A program made the position numbers and the translations under genes. 64,000 nucleotides of DNA. Source: Bryoerythrophyllum caledonicum (Eukaryota > Streptophyta > Bryopsida > Pottiales > Pottiaceae). This document shows, piece by piece, positions 37,827 through 49,500 of this stretch. The first letter of the stretch is position 1, and the number at the start of each line of letters is the position of its first letter. The notes under the pieces were generated by a model. It ran no database searches. It was not told the origin of the DNA and saw only the letters and a list, made by a program, of their open reading frames with translations. Location: the NCBI GenBank assembly GCA_963971425.1, contig OZ020516.1, forward strand, positions 37,746,199-37,810,198, given 5' to 3'.

Positions 37827-38383
37827 AGCTTAGATAGTGTAGTGCCTTTCACATGTCCTTCAAGCTTAAATGTTGCCCACTGTACTCCTTCACCTATCGT
37901 TCACACTCCAGTCACAAGTAGAACAATCCTTGAGCAAAAACAAAACAAATAGCCTTTCTCGAATCTCTACAGAACCTAACCTCTCTCTAAACACAGTTAT
38001 TCCTGACAATCTCTCATCCCTTTCCGCACCTCTATCCGTATTCATTTCAACGCTCCCTGGTCTTTACATGCTCCGCACCTCTACCCCATCTACAAAACTG
38101 AAGCACTATTCAAGAGCAGACATTGACCAACGGACTCTTCCCACAAACCTTCCGAAACTTACCTGACGAAGAGGACCCTCCATCACTGCTCCTGCAAACC
38201 TCGATCCTCAAGTTTGGCTCACTGCAACGCCCCTCCACCTGCACTGTTGACTAGTCCAGGATTGTACCAAGCAGTCGCACCACCAATAGCACTAAGGTGT
38301 GCAACCACGCTTAAAGATGCTTATCCTATATCAACCACATGTTGCCTCTCTTGAAGCTTTTTCAATGCTCGGATTCTGACATC

Positions 38384-38391
38384 GGGGGAGG
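38384..38391 (+). other. Copia polypurine tract
   Basis: GGGGGAGG lies immediately before the TG of the 3' LTR, the expected position for second-strand priming. Confidence 0.8.
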
Positions 38392-38554
38392 TGTTAGTAT
38401 ATTTTGTTCTCATCGTGATACCTATCATCCTTCCGTGTAACGTAGTCTCTCTACTTTGTAAAGCATCCCGATGTAGTCTGTGACATTGTGTAAATATTAC
38501 GGCCTCAAGGCCATTGTACACATGTAATACACAATGGTGTTTCCACCACCAACA
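38392..38554 (+). repeat. Copia 3' LTR
   Basis: Starts TGTTAGTATATT and ends CCACCACCAACA. It aligns with the 5' LTR with many substitutions and about 10 bp net length difference. Confidence 0.9.
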
Positions 38555-38589
38555 CATGCAAGGACAAGCAGTCCACGCCATGAGGTTAC

Positions 38590-39202
38590 CTCTTGGTGGT
38601 GAGGATCCGAGTCATGGAATTGGACGTGTCACCGAAAAGCCAGTTCCTGAGGTTGACAGCCATGCCTTGCTTGGCGTCCTCCACGAGCTCTTCCATCATA
38701 TTGTGAATCTCCTCAGCTCGAGCGCCCTTGTAGGTTGCAATGCGCTTGGAGGTGAGCAATCTTCGCACTTGACGCCAGTAACGTCCGTTAGCCTCAGAGA
38801 TGTTCTTGTTCTTGTAGTCGTCAATTATGATAACATAGACTAAGAACTGAGGCCTGTTCAAAATCGTGATGTCAAGTATTTGGAACAGCTCCTTGGACAC
38901 AGCATCCATAGGGACCACGACAATTGGCACAAAATCTCCAGCTTGGCCAGCCAAAAAAGGATTAATAAACCTAGCAAAATCATTTCGACTGCAAAATTTA
39001 TGAGATCCATCCCACCTAGGCGGAGATACATGAGTCTCCCGTACTTGTTTGCCAGGCTCCGGAGAACATGATATGGCAGACCCCCAGTCAAGGCAAGAAC
39101 GTTGCCCACCATTGGCCAGGCGAAAGGTCTCGGTGGGGGGCAGAAGCGCCTCCGCACAACAACGAAGAGCTCTACCAAAGTCACGGACAACTTCGCAAGC
39201 AA
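38590..39202 (-). pseudogene. Cytochrome P450 N-terminal half, truncated
   Basis: Two pieces, 39,202-39,016 and 38,941-38,590, join over a 74-bp GT-AG intron. They give the P450 proline hinge (CPPPRPFAWPMVGNV), then HVLRSLANKYGRLMYLRL, VSKELFQ, ILNRPQF and the helix-C motif GRYWRQVRR. They end at NSMTRILTTKR before a GTAACC donor. This is the membrane-proximal half of a plant A-type (CYP71-clan) P450. The I-helix, ExxR and heme-cysteine motifs are absent: the Copia 3' LTR stands 35 bp beyond the donor. No ATG or full membrane anchor is evident at the start; an in-frame stop lies upstream near 39,248. Probably a dead gene, although a functional continuation beyond the Copia insertion cannot be fully excluded. 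Confidence 0.78.
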
Positions 39203-40530
39203 ACCAAGAAGATTTGTTCTAAAATTAGAGTTCTACAATAAACCCAAATATTCTTACACTATCTCTTAATACAATCAATACAAAATCATTTAACGATTAT
39301 TAACCTCTTTGAAATTCTAAATTCTCAAAAACTCAATTCTTCTCTTTGTTAAACTTCAAGACAATCTCTTTAAAGATAAACATATGAATATAAATTAACT
39401 TGGAAGTTGTCCATTCCAACAATATCTACTTTCAAAAATACAAATTCTTTGAAAATATAATAAAATGCAAGATGTGGGAGAAAATTTTGGGCTTCAGGGC
39501 AGTGCATGGAGCACTATTATAGTCTAATAGATGGTCTCTTTTTAGAGAAAACACAAAGCAAGAGCTTATTCCTTAAACATCGGGACGACCAAAATCTGGT
39601 TGATGGAAGAATGTAAAATGCTCCCACATGATGATAAAACATTACTTTCATCCAAGTTTTTGTGAATGTGTTGTCAATGAGTGCAGATACCCATCATAGA
39701 GTGTAACTTTTTCTCTAAACAATAAAATGTTTGTGACTTGGAATTCAACCCTACAGGGTATTTTAGAAACTTCTAGCTTTAGCTGTAAATCTCGATTTGA
39801 GTCATTGAAATGATATTTTTTGAAATTGAGTCCAACGAATGAAATGAAGTTGATCAAATCTAGTTTCCAATCCAATTTGAAAATTTGAAAAATACATAAA
39901 ATTGAGTACAATAATGTACACCTTCACTGAAATTATCATATTTTTTACACAAAATTTGTATATGATATGCATATTCTTCAATTTTTCTTCAGAAAATCAC
40001 AATAATTTGAATATTCACAAAAAAATCACAAGATTTTTTTGACATGAACCAAACATGTCTTGTCATCTCTGAAAAATGAAATAAAAATATTTCCGCTTAT
40101 ATTTGATGAAGAATATAAGCGGAACTTACAAAACTTACAAAACTTACTTGTATACCACACACGTTAAAACACAAATCGTGTCCCTAACCCAAACCTCAAG
40201 TCACCTCCCTCACAACCAAAGAGAGAGACAGAGGCCCACTCCAAACCAACACCCCCATTAGAGCGCAGATCACACTGCACCATCCGATCCTTCCAAGCCA
40301 TCATCGGCAATCAGAGCCGTGTAATACGCCAAACGAACAAAGCACTTTGCGAAAGTGGACTACATGCCCACGTATTTTATAGAGGTAATCAATGAAAAAA
40401 TGGATCAGTTGTAACCTATGACATCAGTCTCTTCGATTGCTGTACACAAATCCGCTTGCACATTTTCCAGGGCACTCTCCTCTAAAAGGCGAAGAGTGAA
40501 ACAGTTGACAGCACCTCTCTGGATATTACA
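39203..40530. other. Intergenic with an eroded copy of MITE B
   Basis: No gene. The minus strand of about 39,640-40,125 resembles the interior of element B (6,370-6,960). Both contain the same translated-like stretch (NFKLEWKLDFINF versus IFKLDWKLDLINF) and a block reading ATATAAG, GGAA, then TTTATTTCATTTTTCAGAGAT. Its TTAA termini are not recognisable. The eIF4G 3' untranslated region should occupy the last few hundred bases. Confidence 0.5.
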
Positions 40531-43500
40531 TCAATCTTCCTCATCCTCTACTTCCTCCGGAGCTGTTGCTAACCACGTCAACCATTTCATTACCCCCCTG
40601 ATTGCCTGCCACATCACAACAACAACCCCGTCAGACTTCCCCTACCCTCAAACATCCTGCTGCTCTCAAATGCCGCCCCTCAAACCGCCACCCAACCAAT
40701 TCACCATTCACAACAACCAAATATATCTACCCGGAAACATGGGCCCTATGGCACACGCCGTCACCACGTTTTGTAAACCAGGTCATATCATGCAAACCTA
40801 ACACCCACACAACGCGCATTTTTGTTCATCACTCGAGCCCTCACACGTCTAGTGGAAAATGCATTCACCTTGTCTCTTCCTGGTGTTGAATCTCTGACAT
40901 CATCTCGCCAGTTCAAGTACGCGTCCTCCGAGATTACCTACCCAAACCCACCGCACAATTCGTCCATGCGTCAGTCCACAACACATTGGACAACTTGGAC
41001 AGCCACACATCTGAGCAACACATGCATCCGGATGCGCTCGGGGCAATTAGTTCAAGTACCTCTTCCCTGTAGAAGTTGGCGAATAACTTGCTCATCAGAC
41101 CTAGGGGGTGACCACACTCATTCGCAAATAATTGTATTGCGATAATGTCTGCACATCCACATATCGAGGTTAGATACCGCACTCATAAAGCTTGGGCAAT
41201 CCTCATCCATCAACTATCTTCAAACTTGACTCCTCCACATGCTAAGGATCAAGAACAACGCCCCACGGACCCCTCAAGACCGTTGTGCACCGTAGCTTCT
41301 AACAATTCCCACTGCTACGAATGATCCTTTTCCCTGCTCACATCATTCTCAACATTGTGCAACCGCACGCTACGCGACCAACCTGCTATCTACGGACAAC
41401 CAGTTTCGCTCGCGCAAAGCACAAAAGGGCAGCGAATACTCACATTGAAGTTGGTTATCAACGGCGGCTCTCCCCTTCCCTGAAGCACACTTCTTCAACA
41501 AAGGTGCATATGTTTTTGTGTCCACTTCCACATTCGCCAACTGCACCAGACAACCACCCCAAACACTATCAGACCAACCATATTGCACCCACTCCACCCT
41601 GCGCAAACCAGGGTACCGGAGGTCATCCTACCAACGCCACGCCGCACCAATTCAACACGATGCTCTCACCGCCCAAACCAGCAGCGTCCTACGGCTAAGG
41701 TCGCTACTAACATCACATACACCACACATCGTGAACCCCATTCATCGCATATCCATCCGTCTCCGTTGGAAGATGATCACCTTCGATCAGCCAATCACGG
41801 AGACTATATCACATGCAATACCCTCACTAAGTTGCCCAGCATCTGCATGCCACTCCACTCAACATCTACCATCAATCGAGCACGCCGATCCACTCATCCA
41901 CGTAACCCAACCCACGCAACCCTAGCTGTCCTGCTTACCGTAAAATCGGCCGACTTTGGTTCTGGCACGGCGTGTCTCAAAACTTGGGTCATGATCATCC
42001 GTAAGAATGAAGGGTCCGACGATGCACTAGGTACATTTTTCTGACACAGCAAACAACCTACGGTCAGCTTTGCCCATCACCTCAACCGTACAAACTGCGC
42101 CAACTCAAATGCCAAAGCTCGTCCTTTAGGTCATCACCACCTCGCCCGCGCCACACCATTCGGGCCCCGACCTTCCACGGCGGGCCGAGGAAGAACGAGG
42201 GAGCGACTGGCGCGCACGCATACCAAAGTAAAGACCCGCAGTCCCACAGACTCCACAACTCACCCAAATACACCATATCACAAAAACTAAAGTCCAGTGA
42301 AATTACCTCAATCCATTTAACAAGATCCGGTACTGCCTCTTTCCTGTCAAGCGAGTCTCTAACGTGAGTCTCTACAGGGAACATCTGGTAAAAAAACAAG
42401 GAATGAAAACATCAGCTCCATGTCGAATAAACACTCAACTACCCGCTCGATCCACTTGAATCGCCAGCCCACATCTTCCCATAACCACACTATGCAAAGC
42501 ATACAAAGCACGTGTCCACGAGAAACAGGGACGCCATTTATCCCACCGGATTCAGCTTCTGCAGGTTCGTTCCTCGATAAAATACCTCCAGCTTCGAACT
42601 CCTATTCTTCTCAGAAGGTGACACCAAATCCTCCAAATCCACACCGGAACTATTGTAAGCATCCACCATCTGCTCTTCTCCTCTCTCCTTCCGGTATATC
42701 TCCAGGACGGCACCGAAAATCATCAGCGCATGACCTTCCTCTTTAACCTCTCCCGGACTTTCACCAGCCACCTCTAACAACCTCCCTACTTCGCCCAAAC
42801 TAAATACTCCAGAACACGCTAATCTACCTAAGATGACTCCCAAAAACTCCGGAGCTTTCGGAACATCCACTACTGTGTCTATGAATCTTGATAGCACAAG
42901 CTCGATCCTGCATCCAAACAACCACTGTCAGCATCGCCCGACCTCCACTACTCACGCCATCACCATTGAACACACAAAACCACGCTCGCCTCCATGCACA
43001 CAGCTGATCCGAGACAGAAAAAATTAAATAAAAAACAAAGCCAAATGAGCGAACGACGAAGAAACCATACCCCTTCTCCAGCTGATTGCGTGACAGAAGA
43101 ACAGGATCTAATCTGTGAAGATGGAGCAGCAACTTCACCAGCAAATCTCTTTCTCTGTCCTTCTTCTCCAGTGACTCCGACACCCACGTACATACCATCT
43201 CCGGGTGCTGCTCCGAAGCTTTCAGCTCCTCCACGCACAGTGCCGCTTCCTTTAGGTCCGTTACACTGCAACCGAACCGTCCACACCGCACCTCATCAAC
43301 GGCAGCCAAACACCTCCTCGAGCACAACATCGCAAACATCCAAAGCACATTCCATACACCATGCTTCCACGCCTCCTCAAACTGTCATCGACCCCGACTC
43401 CACACACACCAACCCATCCCAAAATAGCTCACCTGTAGTATTCGCTTATCGTTGATTCCCACTTCTTCTTCAGCTCCTCTTTGCTCAAAACCACCGGTGC

Positions 43501-46500
43501 CGTCGATGGACGACCCGACACCACTGGTGCCGCCGACTCGGCCCGTTGCGCCTGGAAGCTGCTCGAAGACACGCTGGTTGAACCAAGCCTCTCTCCTGCT
43601 CTCTGCTGCTCCGGTGTGCTCCGCAAGTCTCGCAGACCTGGGCTCAGCCTGTCACCCCCCATCGATCTGTCCAGTATCGGCCTTTCAGCTGATCGAGGCC
43701 TATCCGCCGATCGAGGCCTCTCCGCACTAGACGGCCGCAGTGGAAGCTCCTCCCGATTCCCAAAAGCGTGTGATCTGTCTTGACCGAACCCCAACACAGG
43801 TCCCGAACTCAACCGACGCATATCAGGACCCGACGTCATCGGTGCCGCATCCGACAGCGCACTCCGCCCACCGCTCAACGGTTGTTGCCGTACTCCTCCC
43901 CTACCCAGTCCGCCCTGTGGACCCAGAGTGATGTTCCCTTCTTCGCCAGCCCTCTGAGACAAAGGCATTGGAACTGGCCGAAGATCCATCGAAAGAGGTC
44001 TATCCTCCATCCGAACGTCCTGCACGAAACCGCCAGCGCCGCGCAATCCCCCTTGCGGAGATGGTGCCCTCCGCATACTGTTCATCGGCGGTCCTGTACA
44101 CCAAACACGCACATCGTGTCACTCATGCAACCCACCCACAGGGGTCACTCAGTCCACCCCTTAACACACCACTCAAGAAGCTCCAAACACAGCTCACTCA
44201 CTCGGTCCGCTCCGACCTAGCCTACAAGCCCAGATGTTCGCAACACACGGAAGGGGCGACCACGGTTCATGCCTCAGCACAAACGCACTCACACCTCGCA
44301 CACGACATACAATCAAACGGATCACTACGGCTCCACCGGCATCATCGCCTATCCGTTCCCGAGCTGCGGTGAGAACTAACCAACCAACCACTCGTGACAA
44401 TACAGACTGCTACGCATCAAATCACACACAAAACTGCTTCAGGGCCACGATGAATCATCATCTCAAGCTTACCAACCCCCATCGGCCCAGAAGAATACAT
44501 CGGGGAAGGCGGACCTCGCATGCCGAATTCCGGACCCGGCCCCATCCTGCCCCGAGCAGACCCTCCCCCCATGCTAGGACCGCGCCCCAGACGATCCCCA
44601 CGGGCGGCCTGCTGCCTCTCCTGGACGGCATCTCTGTGCACCTCGTCGATCTTCTTCGGTCCGTCCACCTTCCTCCTCTCCTGCCACCCGTTTCTCCGAA
44701 GCTCCATGCAATCCTTCAACATGAACCTCAACCGCGACGAAAGCTTCGAGTTGTTCGAAAGGGTCTCCATCCGTCTAAAGTACGCGTCGATGTGCTCCTT
44801 CGCCTTGTGATGGTCGATGATTCGACCAATCGTGCTCATCAACTTGCACAGAGCCTCCACATCTTCCTCATCCGGATTCTGAATGTCGCCTAGCAGCTTC
44901 TTGATACACTCGTGCATGATCCTCTCCGTCAGCATGCTCTTCTTGTACAGCTCACCAATGAAACGGATGTTCCCCAACATTCGCCTTCGGGCCTTCAGGC
45001 GCTTCTCCTCCCGCTCTTCCGGAGTCATCTTTACCTCCACATGCTCCTCCTCATCCTTCTCTGCCTCCTCCTGTTCCCTTTCCCCACGCTCGAACTCTTC
45101 CTGGCACTTGTTCAGCAGGACGCGCTTGAAGGTGATCTTCTCGTCGTTCTCCGTGAACTCCGGCAGGTCTACGGCAAGCTTCGCGCAAAACTGCGCGTAC
45201 ATCTCGCAAAACGTCGGCTCCATCAGTGCCTTGTCAAAGATCTGCGAGATCACACCCGTCAGCGTTGTGGCCGAATCGATGTTCGCTTCCTGCACCTGGA
45301 CGAACAGCTTGTCGAAATTCTGGGGCGTCAGCTTGTTCAGGATCCCCTTGATTAGCCTTTGCTTCGCTTGCTCCTCATCCGACGGCTTCCCCACCTCATA
45401 TCGATTCTCCGCCTTGTGGATTGCAGGCAGAGGGGTGCGAGGTGACGGGATCAGCCCCGGACCCTTTCCCGCCGCCATCGGTTGCCGAAGCCATCTGTCT
45501 CCATCCACACCATTCGGGCTGCGCCCAGGAGGACCAGAAGCCATGAAATGCGGCAGGGGCACGTTACCGGGCCCTCGTTGAACCAACCCCTGAAATCCAG
45601 GCTGCCCCGGCATCCCAGGCCACTGCTGCGGCACCGACGAGATCAACCCCGGCTGCATCCCCTGTCCAGGCCGGAACCCGCCTTGCATTCCTGGCATGTC
45701 CATGCGTGCATCCCCAGGTTGGTTCCTCCCCGGAGAAGGAACTATTCCAGACTGCCTTGTCCACCGATCCTCGTCCGCTCCCTGCTGCATCCCGCTTCCT
45801 CTCCTCTCAAGTCTCTGTCCCCCGCCACTCGCCTGTCGGTCCACGTTTCGCGCAGGGCTTGTCAGTCCATCGACAAATAGCCTGTCCTTGTCCAGCAACA
45901 GATCGGCGATGTCATGCCTGATTTCAAAGTCAGGAGGAAATTCTCTGTTCTGCTCCCTGAACGTCAACAGAAAATCACGCGTGTACTTCCTATCACCGCT
46001 CTCCACGGCCTGGACCACCGCAATCGCTGGCGTCGGCAGCTCGGCGGCATCTTCCCAGTCATCCAATTCCTTTGGCACTGACTTGTCCTGGGCCACAGCC
46101 GAGTCCTTGGCATCATGGCCTGATGAACCTCCACCCGAAACCTCGCTCCGCTTCACCTCCACCGACTTCTTCTCCTCAGGTGCCTTGTATGCGTTATACA
46201 GATCAGCTGTGTTACCAGCTGCATCTGCTCGTGCAAGGAACTCTTTTTTTTTCTTCTTCCTGCTTCCCCCTCTCGGGCCCTCCTGCCCGGAATTCGCATT
46301 CCCGACCACTGCAGCCTCCGCTGCATCCATATCGTTCTCCAGTGCCTGCCCGGCCTCGCTCCCCTCCGTCGCCGAAACTCCAGAGGTACTGCTTAACAAC
46401 GGAGTCGACTCAATGTCTGACCCGGACTCATCCACTGCTGCTGTCACATCCGTGTCCAACCCATATGAATTGCTGGCAGTGGATTCGGCGTGCTCCAACG

Positions 46501-49500
46501 CTCTCAGCTTCGCACCATCATCTTCGTTCGTGCCCTCCGCACCCTCCGCCAGCCTGGACACATCCTTGCTCTGCACCCCATCGCTGCTGAACCCCATCAC
46601 GTCCACCGCTGCAGCATCCGACTGTGGGCTTGCCACCACAGCACCCACCTCAGTAGCCTGCGGGTCCTCCTCGGCGGTGTCCAATACAACAGCACACACC
46701 TCCTCCGCAGACTCCACCTTCTCGGCACCCACAGGTGCGCCCGCATCTGGATGTCTAGGGACTACGCCGGACTCAAGGTCGCTCTGGACAATCTCTTTCT
46801 GTCCTCCATCGCTCTCCTCCGCAGATTGTGCATCACCTGCGGGGACACCCAAGTCCTCGACTGCCACCACTTCACTCTCTAGAGTTTCCAAACAGCCTGC
46901 GCTGTGCCCCTCCGGCAAATCCGTCGACAGTTCCCGCGACTCTGCTGCCGCGGGGATGTCGACTACCACCGATGGTTCTTGCTCTGAGCCTGCCGCATCG
47001 GAACGCGAATCTTCTGAGGCCTTGACGCCTGGTGCACCATCAGACTCCAACAATTCAAGGCTGCGCTGCTCAACAACCTTGGCATTCTCCACCTGCACGT
47101 TGCTCACAATCGGTCCTGTTTCTTTTGCCACCTCCTCCGCCTCAACAACCTCTCCATCAGGCGTCACGGAAGCTGCTGACTCAGGCGCAGCCCTTCCGGC
47201 CTCTGCTCCCACGTTGTTTCCCGCATGTTTCACCGCCTCGTCATCGTCGCGACCCAAGCTGGCTGCAGCGGAGTTTCCAGGAGCTTTAACGTCTTCAGCA
47301 CCGACCTCTTCCGCAGCTCGAACTTCCTCTTCCTTGGCGCCGGCAGGCTCGTCCTTCACAAGCATCGAAGACAGACCGCTGAACGCCGTGGAACCATCTG
47401 CGATCAATACAGACGCATCTGTTTTCAGCGAGCTATCAGACACCACACGCGCGCCTTCCTTCTCCTCTCCTGGACCATTCTGCACAGCATCGGGCTCGCC
47501 TTTCACAGCAACGACCCCTCCGCTCCCTTGAGAATCCATGCTCTCGGACCCCATATCTTCTGGAACGCACAACCACCACCATGTCAACACCCGACCGACT
47601 CTCGAAACCACCCAACACATTCCAAAGCCACGCTATCGTGCAACGCGCTGGAACGTAAACATAAACCGCAACTTCAAACATAAGTACGGGACTCTAACTC
47701 ACACCCACGCATACCCAGGTGCACTCTCCAAGCGACCATGTGCCTGTCAAACCTACAAATGCACTCCACTTCCAAGTAGGCTACTGCTCCCATCCATACC
47801 TTGATGAGGGACCTTGTTAGCCGCTTTTATGTTGCCCGACTTGGACTCTTCCGCCTTAATCCCCAAGCTCTTCACAGGCGCGTACACTGCCGTGCTGCTG
47901 TGAGCTCCAGAATGAGTCCTCTGCAACCCTGGTTTCAGCCCACCGCCAGCAACCGGACCAGCTGGTGAAACAAGCTGATCCAAATTCCTCTCCACCTCGG
48001 AGACTTGCAGATTCGCCGGATGTGATGGATATTGCTGCTGTTGCTGCTGCTGCTGCCGTTGCCTGTCCTTCTTGCTGTTCTTTCTCGAGGTTCCCTTCGC
48101 AGCATCTACTTTTACCTTCTCTCCAAAAGTTCCTGCACCGCCTGTGCCAGGAGGAGTCATCATTTTCGGACTGACACCACTTGCATTCGTAGAGCCTGTG
48201 ACCTGCTTAGGAGGAATAATAGTAACACCAGCCCGATTCATCACAGGAACTGAGGCCCCGGGAGAGCTTAGGCTGCCCACTACACCCAGATATTGCGGAC
48301 CAACACTCGCACTCACAGATTCTACCCCTGTCGATGCATGTCCATTTGCACCGTTCGATGACCCTTCGCTACTTGCTTCGCTGGCTGCACCCGGGGTGGA
48401 ACCCGATGCTTCCACATCCCCAAACTTGAATGCAGGGGATAAATTCCCTGCATTCGGCGAGGGAAGCACAGAGCTCGGAGCTAAGGGCGCAGCAAGCGAA
48501 ACAGAGGGCACGATCAGGTTAGGCGGCCTCCCGTTGGAGGCGATCGGAGAGCTCATCCCCGCAGGAGGTGCGATTGCTCTAGGGTTCCCGATTACAGCAG
48601 GGATGCCTGGAACCGGAGCCGGCGGCACCATGACCGGTGCCATAAGTGGGGCCACAGGAGGCGTACTCAACATCTCACCTAGACTCGGCCCGGAGTTTGC
48701 AGACCCTAACGGAGCAACGGCCACGAGTTGAGGACCAACTTTTGGACCAGCCGGCACCGGACCGGTTCCTGAGTGTCCGAACCCCACACCTGGCCCAGAG
48801 TGCCCAGGATTATACTGGCTGTACCTCACAGGCGGAGAACTAGAGAGAGGTGCTCCAGTGAAGCCACCTCCCTTTGGCAACCCTTGTTGCTGGAAAACCG
48901 GATGATAATAATACATACTGGAAGGACCCATATGGTGTGACGGGTTGTATCCTACAGGGGCCCTCGGTTGAATCAAACCATTGCTAGCGGGACCCCTACC
49001 CGCGCTTCCGAGACTAGATGGAGGCGCAATGTCTGCGCTCTCCTTCTTTACTGAGTCCAGTTTCAGTTCCTCGTGGGTGTTTGGATCCACGATTTTGATC
49101 GCCCTGCTCTTTGGCTTCTGCGGCATGAATGGGCTTGTGGGAGGAGGTCCATACGGCACTGACATGCCCCCGGGTATTTGCCCGGCCACACCGCCCATAC
49201 TCGGTCCTAGCTGATGTCCCATTGCAGGCATGGGTTGTGCAGATAATGGATTAGCCATCTGGCTACCGATGGGAGTACCTATCATTGGCGAATTGTGGAC
49301 AGAGGCCTGCATCATAGGTGGCGGATACTTCAGGCCCTGGTTCAGGCTTCCTTGCACCATCCCCTGTTGCTGTGGCATCGGCTGCTGCTGCTGCTGCTGT
49401 TGATGGTGTTGGTGCTGTTGATGCTGATGTTGGTGCTGCTGATGCGCCAGAGCTTGCTGCTGATGCTGCATATGTTGGGCAATCTGCGCACCATTACGTC

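Larger units (their letters stand above)
31786..38554 (+). mobile_element. Copia LTR retrotransposon, near full length, inactive
   Basis: A 6.77-kb element with about 173-bp 5' LTR, tRNA-iMet primer site, gag-pol and a polypurine tract before a 163-bp 3' LTR. LTRs begin TGTTAGTAT and end CCAACA and share most of their sequence with many substitutions and small gaps, so the insertion is not recent. There is no clean 5-bp target duplication. ATGCAA occurs 3 bases outside the 5' LTR and 1 base outside the 3' LTR, which may be a blurred duplication. It stands next to a severed P450 gene. Confidence 0.93.

Noticed and set aside
31777-38561. Clean 5-bp Copia target-site duplication
   Set aside because: The bases touching the LTRs (AATGA and CATGC) differ. 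The shared ATGCAA is offset from the LTR ends, so it is mentioned only as a possibility.
42824-43348. 174-codon minus-strand frame starting MLWMFAMLC as an independent gene
   Set aside because: Only its middle (43,265-43,071) is coding, as eIF4G exon 11. The rest is intron sequence on either side.
45696-47531. 611-codon open frame on the plus strand
   Set aside because: It is antisense to eIF4G exon 9. Its Ser/Thr/Pro-rich composition is what the complement of Ala/Glu/Val-rich, GC-rich codons produces, and it has no domain or splice context.
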